Below are positions 26,308 to 35,042 of a DNA stretch of 64,000 nucleotides, piece by piece. Position numbers and translations under genes: made by a program. The DNA comes from Unio delphinus (taxonomy: Eukaryota; Mollusca; Bivalvia; Unionida; Unionidae), in the NCBI GenBank assembly GCA_029339505.1, contig JAQISU010000081.1, positions 14,731,001 to 14,795,000 of the forward strand, in the 5' to 3' direction. The stretch's first letter is position 1, and every line of letters begins with the position of its first letter. The notes beneath the pieces are model-generated. The model had not been told where the DNA came from and did no database searches. It saw only the letters and a program-made list of their open reading frames with translations.

Positions 26308-28091
26308 AACTCGGGTCCCCATGGACAGCATTATGCTGAGAGAGTACTGTATTGTATATCATTTACTTTACTATAAGGAGTCCCACTATAAAGTGCTATA
26401 TTATATTGTTCCCATATATGGCATTATAATGAAGGGATATCATGTCATGTACTTCATTATTAGAGTTTCACTATTGGTGATTGTAGTATGCCTCCCATGG
26501 ATGTCTTTATAAAGAGGAGTACTGGATCATGTTCTTCATTATTTGACTGTCTCAATATAAGGCTGTACACTCCGAGTCCCATGGATGGCATTATAATGAA
26601 GTACTCTATTACAAATCATGTACTTCAATTATTTGGCATGTTCACTATAAGGCAGTAAGCTTTTAAAGTCATTAATCATGAAGTGTGGTGTCTTTACTTA
26701 ATGTTAGTAATCATCAAGTGGGGTGTCTAATCAGTAATCATCAAGTGGGATGTCTTTACTTAAAGTCAGTAATCATCAAGTGGGGATGTCTTTACTTAAA
26801 GTCAGTAAGCATCAAGTAAGGTGTCTTTACTTAAAATCAGTAATCATCAAGTGGGATGTCTTTACTTAAAGTCAGTAATCTTGAAGTGGGGTGTCTTTAA
26901 TCAGTAATCATCAAGTGGGGTGTCTTTACTTAAAGTCAATAATCATGAAGTGGGATGTCTTTACTTAAAGTCAGTAATCTTGAAGTGGGGTGTCTTTAAT
27001 CAGTAATCATCAAGTGGGGTGTCTTTACTTAAAGTCAATAATCATGAAGTGGGATGTCTTTATTTAAAGTCAGTAATCTTGAAGTGGGGTGTCTTTAATC
27101 AGTAATCATCAAGTGGGGTGTCTTTACTTAAAGTCAGTAATCTTGAAGTGGGGTGTCTTTAATCAGTAATCATCAAGTGGGGTGTCTTTAATCAGTAATC
27201 ATCAAGTGGGATGTCTTTACTTAAAGTCAGTAATCATCAAGTGGGAAGTCTTTACTTAAAGTGGGGTGATTTATTCCAAAAATATTTCTGTTGTTTCTCG
27301 ATCATACTTTTTATATTTTAATGACTTTGGATGATACCGATTTTCATTATTATATTTTAAATAGTAAGTTTGTCCTTGTGATAGAAAATAATTACTTTTC
27401 CTTTTTTTAACAAAATATACATTTCGATTCACTTTTAATTTTGCCTTGTCTTATTATTATTGGGAGGGATAGTTTTACAGTGTTTACTCTTAGAAGTATT
27501 TTGTTTCTGCATAGTAACTTTTAATGGACTTTATCAGTTCACAGCAAATCTTTTAACATAGATTTAGATGAAGTTCAACATTCACTTTCTCCAGCAGACT
27601 TGTATTGAGATACAAGTCCCACTTTGCTACAAAAGTTTGGCCTTGCGTGATAAATATCATATCTGCAGAATGACTTTTGAATGATTGCATGAAAATCAAA
27701 TTTGGTATGCACTTACAACATTATTAAAACCTTAATCAGATTCCGTTTTTGTCATTGATCATCCAAACTTTAAGCTGTTTGCTCATTACTTTTGTGTGTC
27801 TTGAATGCATTAAATATGAAAAAAAGTTTGTATAAAAAAAGTATGTATCACTTTTCTGACTGGGACAGTTTGTGACATCAGCTGTATTTTAGCGGGTAAA
27901 AGGGATATAACCTATCTCAGTGCAGTTCAGAGGCAAGAAATATTGTTTGGGAGAATCTTTGATTCTGCTTTCATTTTAGTGACTTCCTAGATTTAATCAA
28001 GCTTTTTATTATGGGGTAATTCATTTTTTCTTTTTTTTTGTTCACAGACAGTGAAGCTTTTTCAGGAATACCGGGCTTTCAGCGATTGTGA
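4089..28091 (+). CDS. Arrestin-domain (alpha-arrestin-like) gene, 3' six exons
   Basis: Gene-level entry. Exons 4089-4185, 12159-12328, 18694-18775, 19495-19593, 24466-24553 and 28048-28091 each have AG/GT borders, and their phases match at every junction, giving 192 codons and a TGA. Read as a product it is the C-terminal arrestin fold: an opening strand with [18 protein letters not shown] (residues 20-37; family pattern N-x-T...V..I.I.L.R), strands ending [15 protein letters not shown], a segment ILIPLKDS...[10 protein letters not shown], then [13 protein letters not shown] (about 118-130) and [11 protein letters not shown], followed by a Trp-rich stretch (WQKWQAPDW) and a short tail. Arrestin-domain proteins are cytosolic adaptors in receptor trafficking and ubiquitination. 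The PPxY motifs that recruit NEDD4 ligases in many alpha-arrestins are not present in the visible tail. The N-terminal arrestin domain must lie upstream of the window. Family assignment is from the fold pattern, not a search. Confidence 0.82.
4303..4700. repeat. 41-bp tandem repeat, about 10 units
   Basis: Unit gtatacccatccttctatgg followed by gctataactcgtacattattt. Units differ by one to three bases. It lies about 120 bp inside the first visible intron of the arrestin gene. Confidence 0.93.
5237..6608 (-). mobile_element. Non-LTR retrotransposon, RT and 3' part
   Basis: Read on the - strand, this part gives reverse transcriptase motifs ([37 protein letters not shown], a decayed active-site box YADVTQIY) and a C-terminal motif [13 protein letters not shown], then a 3' UTR ending near taatggagactttgtatagc. 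It is antisense inside intron 1 of the arrestin gene. The rest of the same copy resumes at 8660 after a DNA transposon. The order of motifs is that of CR1/L2/Jockey-like elements; clade not decided. Confidence 0.85.
6040..6600 (-). pseudogene. Reverse transcriptase remnant
   Basis: RT fingers/palm region. The frame holding [11 protein letters not shown] (6213-6428) and the frame holding YADVTQIY (6040-6279) differ, so at least one frameshift separates them. The catalytic YADD is YADV, and a stop replaces the Glu of the STET motif near 6585. Inactive. Confidence 0.82.
6609..8659 (+). mobile_element. hAT-like DNA transposon inserted into the retrotransposon
   Basis: Termini CAGGGTTCGTA (left) and, read inverted, CAGGGTTCATA (right); CAGGG ends are typical of hAT elements. 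Both subterminal regions carry the words ggtctttgaaagtttgggaa. Base ACAA abuts both ends; a clean 8-bp target duplication is not visible. The retrotransposon reading resumes on the other side in register. An internal imperfect direct repeat lies at 6768-6890 and 6968-7078 (tcacaaataaaatt...ttctttcttttga). A broken transposase end lies at 7848-8201. A short deleted relative is at 48567-48985. Confidence 0.78.
7848..8201 (+). pseudogene. Transposase C-terminal fragment (hAT-like)
   Basis: A 117-codon open frame ending in TAG inside the hAT-like element. It starts [20 protein letters not shown] and continues [16 protein letters not shown]; a VERGFS-type motif followed by a Leu/Arg helix resembles the C-terminal dimerisation region of hAT transposases. 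The remainder is Lys/Glu-rich with helical, coiled-coil-like heptads ([20 protein letters not shown]). A stop codon lies just upstream (TAA before the ATG), so the catalytic part is lost or out of frame. Family placement rests mainly on the element ends. Confidence 0.6.
8660..9970 (-). mobile_element. Non-LTR retrotransposon, endonuclease side
   Basis: Continuation of the copy at 5237-6608. On the - strand it reads, 5' to 3', an endonuclease end ([20 protein letters not shown], then NPYTSTLLD), a linker ([17 protein letters not shown]), the pre-RT motif [13 protein letters not shown], and NDYVQSAYC just before the insertion. Several frameshifts and stops. It is 5'-truncated near 9970, within the endonuclease. 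Confidence 0.8.
10132..11064. repeat. 29-bp satellite array, about 32 units
   Basis: Unit tgatgcctctgtgtatgttt followed by tccagcaag, with variants gcatg, tccagtaa and tacagcaa arranged in recurring blocks. Each unit carries tttt(c/a)cag, a splice-acceptor-like word. Because 29 is not a multiple of three and the unit has no stop on the - strand, long open frames appear in all three - frames; these are not genes. Confidence 0.96.
11070..12158. other. Intron 1 end, no gene
   Basis: AT-rich intronic sequence before exon b. I see only a short (CA) run near 11940 and a G run near 11350. Confidence 0.6.
12159..12328 (+). CDS. Arrestin-domain gene, exon b
   Basis: Acceptor atcctttttag, donor GTATGT. 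It starts at phase 0, matching exon a, and leaves two bases (AG) that exon c completes to an Arg codon. It reads [20 protein letters not shown], then [19 protein letters not shown] and [16 protein letters not shown]. The opening L-I-R-E-L continues the arrestin strand begun in exon a. Confidence 0.85.
12350..12430. repeat. (TTA)n microsatellite
   Basis: About 16 near-perfect att units directly after exon b. It may be the tail of an unrecognised retroelement end. Confidence 0.9.
12963..13214 (+). mobile_element. tRNA-derived SINE family A, copy 1
   Basis: Head gagtggtctaaagcgct (A-box like), gcgtgggttcgagtc (B-box like), body cttgccagtagcttctcgtg, ccaccaataatactggccgc and an (ACA)n tail. Flanked by agtgctgtg / agtactgtg, a probable 9-bp target duplication. 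Confidence 0.9.
14074..14325 (+). mobile_element. tRNA-derived SINE family A, copy 2
   Basis: Same head, body and A-rich tail as copy 1. The word ggttttcac occurs immediately before and after it, a probable 9-bp target duplication. Confidence 0.9.
14393..14548. repeat. 37-bp tandem repeat, 4 units
   Basis: Unit ttagaatatctagttggtct then gttgttggtctgacttc, nearly identical between units. Confidence 0.92.
15661..15983 (-). mobile_element. tRNA-derived SINE family B, copy 1, with target duplication
   Basis: On the - strand it starts ccgcttcggtggcctagtgg, has ggttagagcg and ggttcgatccctgg (A- and B-box like), a body with aatggtactaacagctgcct and ggcctggtgtcagga, and a (CAAA)n tail. It is bounded by perfect 14-bp direct repeats tgttaaatggaaga at 15647-15660 and 15984-15997. 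Confidence 0.93.
16600..17780. other. Intronic, no gene
   Basis: AT-rich. Three copies of gttgcccagtgctgaac-like words near 17000-17150 form a loose tandem of about 75 bp. No exon with matching phase. Confidence 0.5.
17790..18640. repeat. 41-bp satellite array, about 21 units
   Basis: Unit ggctgtaccacttattacaa followed by tacattttgtattgctgcagt, with ggcttt variants at the left. Open + frames of up to 289 codons across it are a product of the stop-free unit. It ends about 50 bases before exon c, so it abuts a real splice acceptor. Confidence 0.95.
18694..18775 (+). CDS. Arrestin-domain gene, exon c
   Basis: Acceptor tttacacttcag, donor GTAAGA. The first A completes the Arg codon left open by exon b; 27 more codons read [20 protein letters not shown] then VKGSHIL, ending at phase 0. 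This is the segment that precedes the Y-x-L-x-V-E-V strand in arrestin C domains. It is missed by simple ORF listing because it is only 82 bp. Confidence 0.83.
18925..19090 (+). repeat. Dispersed agatctg-motif repeat, copy 2
   Basis: Carries agatccccatctgccatag, ctgatctgctggtacattat, gtgatggcagatctttgta and ends cagttggatttgtcttataa. Related to 518-680, 19675-20205, 28285-28475 and 59690-59850. Confidence 0.6.
19495..19593 (+). CDS. Arrestin-domain gene, exon d
   Basis: Acceptor ctttgttacag, donor GTAGGC, 33 codons, phase 0 to 0. It reads [20 protein letters not shown] then [13 protein letters not shown]. The Y-x-L-x-V-E-V strand and the following P-L-P loop are the most recognisable arrestin C-domain features in the gene. 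A second AG six bases downstream would drop Cys-Gln without changing frame. Confidence 0.86.
19675..20205 (+). repeat. 84-bp in-frame tandem repeat, about 5-6 units
   Basis: Unit contains gacccagatctgtcattgca, tactgtgccagtagatctgt, gtctttacagtttgttaaga and ataatcagtagaacaaataa. The unit length is a multiple of three and one + frame stays open for 162 codons (28-residue repeat). Each unit matches the core of the dispersed agatctg-motif repeat, so this is an expanded copy of that family, not an exon. Confidence 0.9.
20555..21004 (+). mobile_element. Non-LTR retrotransposon 3' end, second copy
   Basis: Reads LSRLDYCN, then [15 protein letters not shown] and a Lys-rich end, the C terminus of a reverse transcriptase ORF with stops and frameshifts. 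The following 3' UTR (tatattaggtgcttta-like) matches the 3' ends near 5240 and 35000 and finishes in (ATT)n at 20964-21004. Confidence 0.78.
21165..21375. repeat. 44-bp tandem repeat, about 4.5 units
   Basis: Unit gccagtcaacccctttt then cacctgtattttgaccttga and atgtaat. Confidence 0.92.
22802..24055. repeat. ~35-bp tandem array split by an insertion
   Basis: Units of gtgattgatgtggtaattaa and gtgacatggtaattaa occupy 22802-22905 and resume at 23686-24055. The two halves join exactly at TTAA when the 780-bp insert is removed. Confidence 0.9.
22906..23685. mobile_element. piggyBac-type non-autonomous element with TTAA target site
   Basis: 780 bp bounded by TTAA on both sides (22902-22905 and 23686-23689). 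Inverted ends: left CACATTAACCCTTAAGCC; right, read inverted, CACATTAACCCCTGCTGCC, identical over the first 11 bases. The interior has no transposase-like frame. TTAA duplication is the hallmark of piggyBac-type transposition; the family name is inferred from that, not from protein. Confidence 0.8.
24466..24553 (+). CDS. Arrestin-domain gene, exon e
   Basis: Acceptor tctctttacag, donor GTAAGA, 29 codons plus one base. It starts at phase 0 after exon d. It reads [20 protein letters not shown] then LLSVPSNVL. The Trp-rich segment follows the arrestin fold. An earlier GT at 24547 (AAT|GTACTT) would give a different junction with the last exon; GTAAGA is the stronger donor. Confidence 0.8.
24560..25455. 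other. Intronic, no gene
   Basis: AT-rich intron; a short (CA)n run near 24860 is all I see. Confidence 0.5.
25470..25917. repeat. 27-bp tandem array, about 16 almost identical units
   Basis: Unit atattaattataacaaatct then tcttact. The units are essentially identical apart from the edges. The length is a multiple of three, so a 9-residue repeat (ILIITNLLT) appears as an open frame of 164 codons; no other sign of coding. Confidence 0.95.
26095..26306. repeat. (ATT)n-rich microsatellite
   Basis: About 210 bases of imperfect att/tta repeats broken by aattta junctions. Confidence 0.93.
26664..27265. repeat. 28/35-bp composite tandem array
   Basis: Two unit types alternate: cagtaatcatcaagtggggt plus gtctttacttaaagt (35 bp), and a shorter form ending gtctttaat (about 28 bp). 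The cgtt-poor consensus and alternation suggest blocks were copied together. Confidence 0.9.
28048..28091 (+). CDS. Arrestin-domain gene, last exon
   Basis: Acceptor tttttgttcacag. Joined to the single T left by exon e it reads [14 protein letters not shown] and then TGA TGA. If the earlier donor in exon e were used, another frame (starting [14 protein letters not shown]) stays open to 28326, but that frame runs into a dispersed repeat and past a poly(A) signal, so I prefer the short ending. This is the least certain junction of the gene. Confidence 0.62.
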
Positions 28092-28124
28092 TGAAACTGG
28101 TGACAGATGCTGTGAATGTGACAA

Positions 28125-28130
28125 AATAAA
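28125..28130 (+). promoter_or_regulatory. Candidate poly(A) signal of the arrestin gene
   Basis: AATAAA 33 bases after the proposed stop codon. Confidence 0.45.
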
Positions 28131-28284
28131 TATGGAAAGACCAATGAAACATTTTATTGCCTTGCCAATGGAAATACTGAAGACATACCGTGACGTGGTC
28201 ATTTACTGTACAAAAGAATTATATGTTACAATATGCAGATCAAAATACTGCTTCAGAAACTTGCCATATATACTTGCTTATAAG

Positions 28285-28475
28285 TCTAGTCAAACTGTAA
28301 AAATCGAAGATCCTGATCTGCTATAGTCTATCACACCTGCAGACTATGGTCTTTGTTGTTTATTCTACTGATTTCCCCATACAAACTGCATAGACCCATA
28401 TCTGCTGACACATTGTGTGACAGTAGATCTGGGTCTGTGCATTTTAAAGTTGGACTTGGCTCTTGAATGAGTATT
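28285..28475 (+). repeat. Dispersed agatctg-motif repeat, copy 4
   Basis: Carries gatcctgatctgctatag, cagtagatctgggtctgtgc and ends agttggacttggctcttgaa, in the order seen at 18925-19090 and 59690-59850. A fragment follows near 28595. Confidence 0.6.
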
Positions 28476-28639
28476 ACAGATGATGTTGTGGGCAACTCCA
28501 TTTGATCACATGGTCATTAATATAAAATGTTGTCTTGACATGGATCTCTTTCAGATATTTATTCTTGTTAATGTCAGCTAGGTGATACAACAAAGATCCT
28601 GGTCTGCCACAGCTTGTTAGGTAATTATTATATTATGAT

Positions 28640-29165
28640 GTCACATTATCTCAGATGTTATCTTATTTGGTAATATAATGGAGATATATTTATCTCATGA
28701 TATCTTATTAGGTAATTTCATTATATTATGATGTCACATTATCTCAGGTGACATCTTATTAGGTAATTTCATATTATGATGTCACATTTATCTCAGATGA
28801 CATCTTATTAGGTAATTTCATTATATAATGAAGTCACATTTACCTCAGATGACATCTTATTAGGTAATTTCATTATATTATGATGTCACATTATCTCAGA
28901 TGATATCTTATTAGGTAATTTCATTATATTATAAAGTCACATTTATCTCAGTTGACATCTTATTAGGTAATTTCATTATATTATGATGTCACATTATCTC
29001 AGATGACATCTTATTTGGTAATTTCATTATATAATGAAGTCACATTATCTCAGATGACATCTTATTTGGTACTTTCATTTTATTATGATATCACATTATC
29101 TCAGATGACATCTCGTTTAGTACTTTCATTATATCATGAAGTTTCAGTTACTACAGATGACATTA
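28640..29165. repeat. ~51-bp tandem array, about 10 units
   Basis: Unit ctcagatgacatcttattag, gtaatttcattatattatga, tgtcacattat; units differ by a few substitutions. Confidence 0.9.
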
Positions 29166-29169
29166 TATC

Positions 29170-30050
29170 TTTTATCCCTATGAATGCATGATTCATAATA
29201 CATGTATCAATGAAAACAAGTAGTTTTATCATATTTTGAGGTGAATCAAATTATTTAGTCCAATTAGCACTAAAATTGCCATTTGGCTTCTTTTCTTAAT
29301 TAATTAAAATGATATATCTTCATAATTGCTTTTACTCCTGTTCAGATTTGAGTGCCGAACTTGGTACACTTACAATTTTATGCAATTAACTTTTTTTTCT
29401 GTTTTATTAAGAATAGCAAGGTCCCAGATTCCTCCTTAACCTCTTTTCAGAAAATGTTTCTATATAACCTGGAATATATTGAAGGCCTGTTAAACCAAAT
29501 CAAAATAAATTTAAAAAGTGCAAACATCAGATCCAACAAACCAATTTAAATAGGACATACTTTATAATAAAAGATAAAAATATTGGGATCATAGTAATAC
29601 CCACAAACATTTTTAAAAATCTCTGTGTTGTGCCTTTAGTAACAATATAAAATTCAATAATAAGTATTAAAAAAACTCATTCAAAGTAGGCATTTTATTA
29701 GTATTTAAAAATTTGATGAAATCGCTTATAGTGTATCAATTTTTAAAAAATGCTGTTGTTTGTTGTATCATAAAGTAACATATTTGAAATCCTTTGTGTA
29801 AAAAAATATGCATCGGTCACATCCATGTACTTAAATTGAATTAGATTTTGGTCAGTCGGTTTCCATCTTATTGAGGCTTCTGAGGGGATGGGGCTATTCA
29901 CTGGGAAGTGAAAACCTGACATGGAATCAACAAGTTGGTTTAAACAGTATATGTATTTAGTTACAGAAGTCATCGTGAACCATAAAGTTAAAAAATCAAC
30001 TTTCACAGCACAATAAACTTGTTTTAATCACTGATCACTTTGGAAAATGC
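29170..30050. other. Intergenic, no gene
   Basis: AT-rich sequence after the arrestin gene. No exon or known repeat recognised. Confidence 0.5.
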
Positions 30051-30052
30051 AT

Positions 30053-30237
30053 GGGACCCTGAGTGGCAGAGTGGTCTAAAGCACTCTCCGTTACAGATCA
30101 CTGGATCTTCACCACTGCCAGTAGCTTCTTGTGGGTCGTTGGTTGTTTCCGGGGGATTTGCCCAGGTTCTTCCTCCACCATTAATACTGGCTACCTGTTG
30201 TGTGCTGAGAAATGGCATAAAACCTACAACAACATCT
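30053..30237 (+). mobile_element. tRNA-derived SINE family A, internally deleted copy
   Basis: Head gagtggcagagtggtctaaa followed directly by tcaccactgccagtagcttc; about 60 bases including the B-box region are missing. Tail (ACA)n. Confidence 0.85.
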
Positions 30238-30344
30238 TTGGAAAATTCAAGAATCGATCAGATTTCATTAATGTATTCAAGTCACTGTGAGAGGCCAATT
30301 CTATAGGACCAAACAAAGCCTGTTGTTTATTTTATCCTACTGCG

Positions 30345-30705
30345 ACCTTAAAGTTGGGTAGCAAGATCAACTAATTGTTGAACAAAGTATGGGTTGGAAC
30401 TGGCAGCTGCTCAACATAAATGATTAGGCGGGAAAATTAAATCCAGTTGGCAAGACCAACCAGTTGTTGACCAAAGTATTTGTCGGAACTGGCAGCTTGT
30501 TGACATAAATGATTAGAAAAAAAAAGATTTGTTAAAGCTGGGACCAAGGGCTTCTGTTGAATGTACATTTATGTTTTTATCTCAACGTCAACATAAGCAT
30601 GAAATTGTTGATTATAATAGTAGACCAAGGGACTGGGACTTTGCTTTTTTGTCGAAATAGGCAGCTTGTCAACATAAGTGATGTCAATATAAGTGGGTAG
30701 GACTG
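30345..30705 (-). mobile_element. Tigger/pogo-type element, 5' end only
   Basis: Reverse complement of the first part of the element at 1047, ending in the terminus CAGTCCTACCC (read inverted) beside TA at 30706-30707. It carries an extra internal repeat (ggaactggcagctgctcaac and ggaactggcagcttgttgac) absent from the 1047 copy. Confidence 0.75.
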
Positions 30706-31319
30706 TATAGATAAATACATTATACAATAATCAATTTCATCAGAATATAATAATTTTGACAAATAGAAATGTGTTAAGGTTGTCCCATCACAGCTTTGCA
30801 GTTTGTTTTTTTAATGCAAACTTTCAAGAAAAATTATAATGGATAAACTTATGGATTAGCACCATATGTCTTACAAACCACTGATAAAAAACAGGCATGC
30901 ATTTGTGGAGCCTACTACCTGTGTCAGGGTGGAGCTTACAAAACACTGATACAAAACAGGCATGTCTATATTGAGTCCCTGCCATTGATCTGATTTAGCA
31001 TACAAATCTAAAATCCCCAAAACTGGTTTACCCAATGGGTACAGAGATGCTGCCTTGCTCTGTGATATCAGGATTCTCACAAAAAATGATAGAAAGTAAC
31101 ACAGCCTTAAAATCCAATGGTGGACAGATTATACATAGTTAATCGAGGTTCCCATTGTTTTTATACCCCTTGCATGATCTTTAGCTGTATTAGTCCTAAA
31201 CCAGTAGAGCTTATGGGATGTTCTGTTGTTTGTCATCTGTCCGTTCATAAGCACAATTTTGTTATAGCTGCTCTGAAGAAACTACTTGAAGGATTGCCAT
31301 GAAACTTTGCATAACACTT

Positions 31320-32420
31320 CCATCATAACACCTAAATGAAAATGACACCCCATGGGCATCCAATACAGCAGCCATCTTTAAAATCTTGGTTTCTCTACTC
31401 CTTGTAGATCATATCAACATTGGCTTTTCACAATAAAACCTCTCATGATATCTAAATTTTCCTAAATTAAAATGATGCCGATCTTGCATCTAAATTTGAG
31501 GAACCACCTAAAAATTCTTGTAATTGATACTTCTAAACAGAAAGTCATATTGACATGGAGTTTTCATCAGCAGATATGATGTCTGGTTGGTGAAATGGTG
31601 ATGAACTGATGTACAATATGTCCACCACATTGGCCATCTTGAAAATGTTGTTGTTACTACTCGTTTATAATGAAAAGTAATATTGCCGTGATGTTTTCAC
31701 CGGAAGGCTATCTATGACGTCTAGTTTGTCCTGAATTAAAATGGTTTCACTTGCTTATCCAATGTGGCTGACATAGTGGCCATCTTTACAATAATTTGTT
31801 CAGTTACTCGTCCAGAATGGATGGTTGGTTGTATCAGCATGGGGTTATTACTAAATGACTTCTTATTACAAGTTGGTCTTAGCATGAAGCTGCTCAGACA
31901 TCCAATATGGCCACCATGGTGGTAATCTTTAAAACCTTTGTTTTCACTACTCTTCCTGAACAAACGGCCCAATTATCATGTGTTTTCACTACTCTTCCTG
32001 AACAAACGGCCCTATTATCATGTGTTTTCACTACTCTTCCTGAACAAACGGCCCTATTATCATGTGTTTTCACTGAACGGCTTATAATGTCTACATAGTC
32101 ATAAATGAAAATGGTGCCCATCTAACTTGCTATTGAGCCACCACAGAGGCCATCTTGAAAATTTTATTTTATCTGCTGCTTGGCATGGCTTGTCATATAA
32201 ATATTTTGTTTTCACCAGAAGACTTCTTTTGATGTCAAGTTGGTCCTAAATGAAAATGTGATGCCTGTTGTGGCCATCTTGAAATTCTTATCATAACTTG
32301 TCCAAAATGTCGTCATGTCAGCATGGCGTTTTGATCTGAAGACTTGACGTTTTTGTTGGTTTTTAATTAAAGTGGTGCCAATCTTATGTCTGTACATCCA
32401 CCAGAGCATTTTTTTTATAT
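31320..32420 (+). repeat. Degenerate ~133-145-bp repeat field, second block
   Basis: Same unit as at 12590-16600: words gccatcttgaaaatgttgtt and relatives at about 31371, 31504, 31634, 31780 and 31921, with tcatatcaacat and ttttcac... between them. Contains the 42-bp array below. Confidence 0.75.
31938..32069. repeat. 42-bp tandem repeat, 3 units
   Basis: Unit ttttcactactcttcctgaa then caaacggccctattatcatg and tg; a local expansion inside the degenerate repeat field. Confidence 0.93.
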
Positions 32421-32527
32421 ATATACTTTAGAATAGAGATGGTGTCAACACTAAGCAGTTAATAGGAAGAAGTGGCCTTGGAATTCTGTATTGGTCAATA
32501 GAGCAGCAGTCCCTTAGAAGGATCTTT

Positions 32528-32576
<49 letters not shown>
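32528..32576. repeat. (CA)n(TA)n microsatellite
   Basis: Run of ca followed by run of ta. Confidence 0.92.
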
Positions 32577-32578
<2 letters not shown>

Positions 32579-32579
32579 G

Positions 32580-34190
32580 TAAAGAATATAATTCCATGAT
32601 GATGAAGATATGATGATACATTACAGATTTATGTGTATTCAACAAACGTGCTTCTATTTGTATCTATATTTTAATTTACATTTACGGACTATATCGTATG
32701 AAATAAATCTTATCTTATAAACATTATCAATTGAACTTGTTTATTTCTATTTTGTGATACATATTTGCTTTCAGATCTTGTTATAGTAAAATCTTTGTAT
32801 AAGAAATAGTATTTGTACCCTGATATGTTGTTATGATTAATTATCAACTTTTAGTAAGCCTTTATTCTTTCCTAAGTTAATATTCCATAGAAAAAGGCAA
32901 GCATGGTATGAAAATTTTGATGAATGTCCTAAACCTCATCCTCTTCCTAAAGCGACAAGCAAAATCACTGTAGCATTTATCTTACAAATGTGTTACGTAA
33001 ATGAGCTCTAATCTTAAATTGAGTGAGAAATTAAGCAACAGACATATATGTTATTACTGTTCTAGGTCTTAAACTAAAACACAAAGTTTTAATTTCATGA
33101 GACAGTTACATTATTGTGAATTAAATCTGAAATAATGTTAAGTCTTATGACAAATCCAATAATATAGATAGTCCCAAGTGAATTCCAATATTCTCAAATG
33201 TCCTTATACAACACAATGATGCAATATAGAATGTCTTTGAAAGTTAACAATAATACAAAATAGTGTAAAAGTCCAAACATCAATGAGTATTTTAGTACTT
33301 CCAGTGAATTTTTTTAAACAATTCCTTTCGAATTATATCCAATGTCAACCACACAACACCAAACTCTGATCATGGATTCCAACAGACTGATATAGAACAA
33401 GAAATAATTATTTATCAAATCCCTGTTTATGCATAATTTGAATGTACCTATAATGAAATAAAATATGAAGATTTTCAACACAGTCTAGCTTTAAAATCTA
33501 GACTGCCCTTGAACTTAAATACCATGAAAAAACATTTTTATTAAAAACTTAAAATCATGGATATTATTATAATATTAGCTATATAAACATTCTGTTGACA
33601 ACTAAAAATCATGGACAAATAAATTAAATATCCATAATGTATGTATGTGTGTGTGGTTTGTATGTATCTGTAGAATAATAAATTGATTATCATTAGAGTA
33701 ATGGAGAATCAATGCTGAATGTAAACAGATTATCAGAAGTAACTTATTTAGAATTTGTGCTTCAAAACGTGTTTTAAAACCATGAGGATGAAGACTCGTA
33801 ATGAAGCTTTCTAAAGCCACTGAAGATTTTTTTTCTTCATTCTTTATATGTCTGTTGTAAATTTAGTTAGGCCTTAGGATATCAAATACCTTCTCTGGAC
33901 TGTTGGGCAACATACTTAGAATCATAATTATGGTATTTGGGCTGCTTTGCAGTATAATTAGACATACATATTATATTGGACTGCTGGGCATTATAATTTG
34001 AGAGTAATTATGATAAAGGAAATGTGAACTTTGTGTTAAATAATGATATCAAAGATGAAGAACATTTTGTCATAATATGTCCTTTATATGAGTCTCAATT
34101 AGAAATTCTGATATTGTTGTTCGCAGAAACCAAGTATGTATAAACCGCCACAATTATTAAGAAATAACTGTAAAATACCTGTCATTATTG
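32580..34190. other. Intergenic, no gene
   Basis: Very AT-rich; no coding signal or repeat family recognised. Confidence 0.55.
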
Positions 34191-34199
34191 TATATTGCA

Positions 34200-34455
34200 G
34201 CAAACCTTGGACTGCTGGGCAGTATAATTATATACATAATTTTAGTATTGGACTGATGGACTATAATTATACATATGTAATATATACATATCTATGGTAC
34301 TGGACTGCTGTGCAATATAGTTATAAACATAATTATGGTATTGGACTGTGATTAATATAATTATAAACATAATTATGGTATTAGACTGTGATTAATATAA
34401 TTATAAACATAATTATGGTATTGGACTGTGATTGATATAGTTATAAACATAACTA
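34200..34455. repeat. ~40-bp degenerate tandem repeat
   Basis: Units of ttataaacataattatggta then ttggactgtgattaatataa, with older forms (ggactgctgggcagtataat) from about 33940. Confidence 0.85.
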
Positions 34456-34879
34456 TGGCTTAAAGCACAACCTCAAAAGCAAAATAAAGAGTTCTGGATC
34501 AATGCAGAAAATTATCATACATTCTTTGAAATGGTTAGTTCTTTCAGTGGACAGTTTACAGCCAACTAGGTTTGCACATACTGTCTGTATGGTATGGAGC
34601 TGATTTCAGTTGTAATAATTTTAACACTACTCAACAAGTGATGTAACTTGTCCTGTCGCGGTAGGTTTCACAATATTGGCTGCTGTTCCATGTTATATTC
34701 CTTTTCCCACCAAGGTAAGTTTGAATTTTAAGAATTGATGGCAACTGTATTTTATTATTATACCAATTGCAATGCAATCTGTAGATCATAAAAATAAAGC
34801 CAAACAGTTCAATTATTGGAACTGGGCATAATAAGAGAGGGTAAGGTTTTCAACTGCAAGAACAAACTTTAAGACCTAA

Positions 34880-35042
34880 TAATGTTTTGTACCTTAAATA
34901 TTTTCAGCATTTTTATGTTTTCTAATTTCATGGTGTTTTTTTGTTTTTTATGTAGTCATATCAATATAGATGTTGTAAAGTGTTTAGAGCTTCAAAAGAT
35001 TAGGCGTTACACAAAGTCCTCATTATTATTATTATTATTAAA
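34880..35042 (+). mobile_element. Non-LTR retrotransposon 3' end, third copy
   Basis: Only the 3' UTR is left: gtaaagtgtttagagcttca, aaagattaggcgttacacaa, then agtcctc and (ATT)n. It matches the 3' ends near 5240 (inverted) and 20930. Confidence 0.75.

Noticed and set aside
28051..28326. 91-codon + frame starting [11 protein letters not shown] as the end of the arrestin protein
   Set aside because: It needs a weaker donor in the previous exon, passes an AATAAA and ends inside a dispersed repeat. Cannot be excluded without transcripts.
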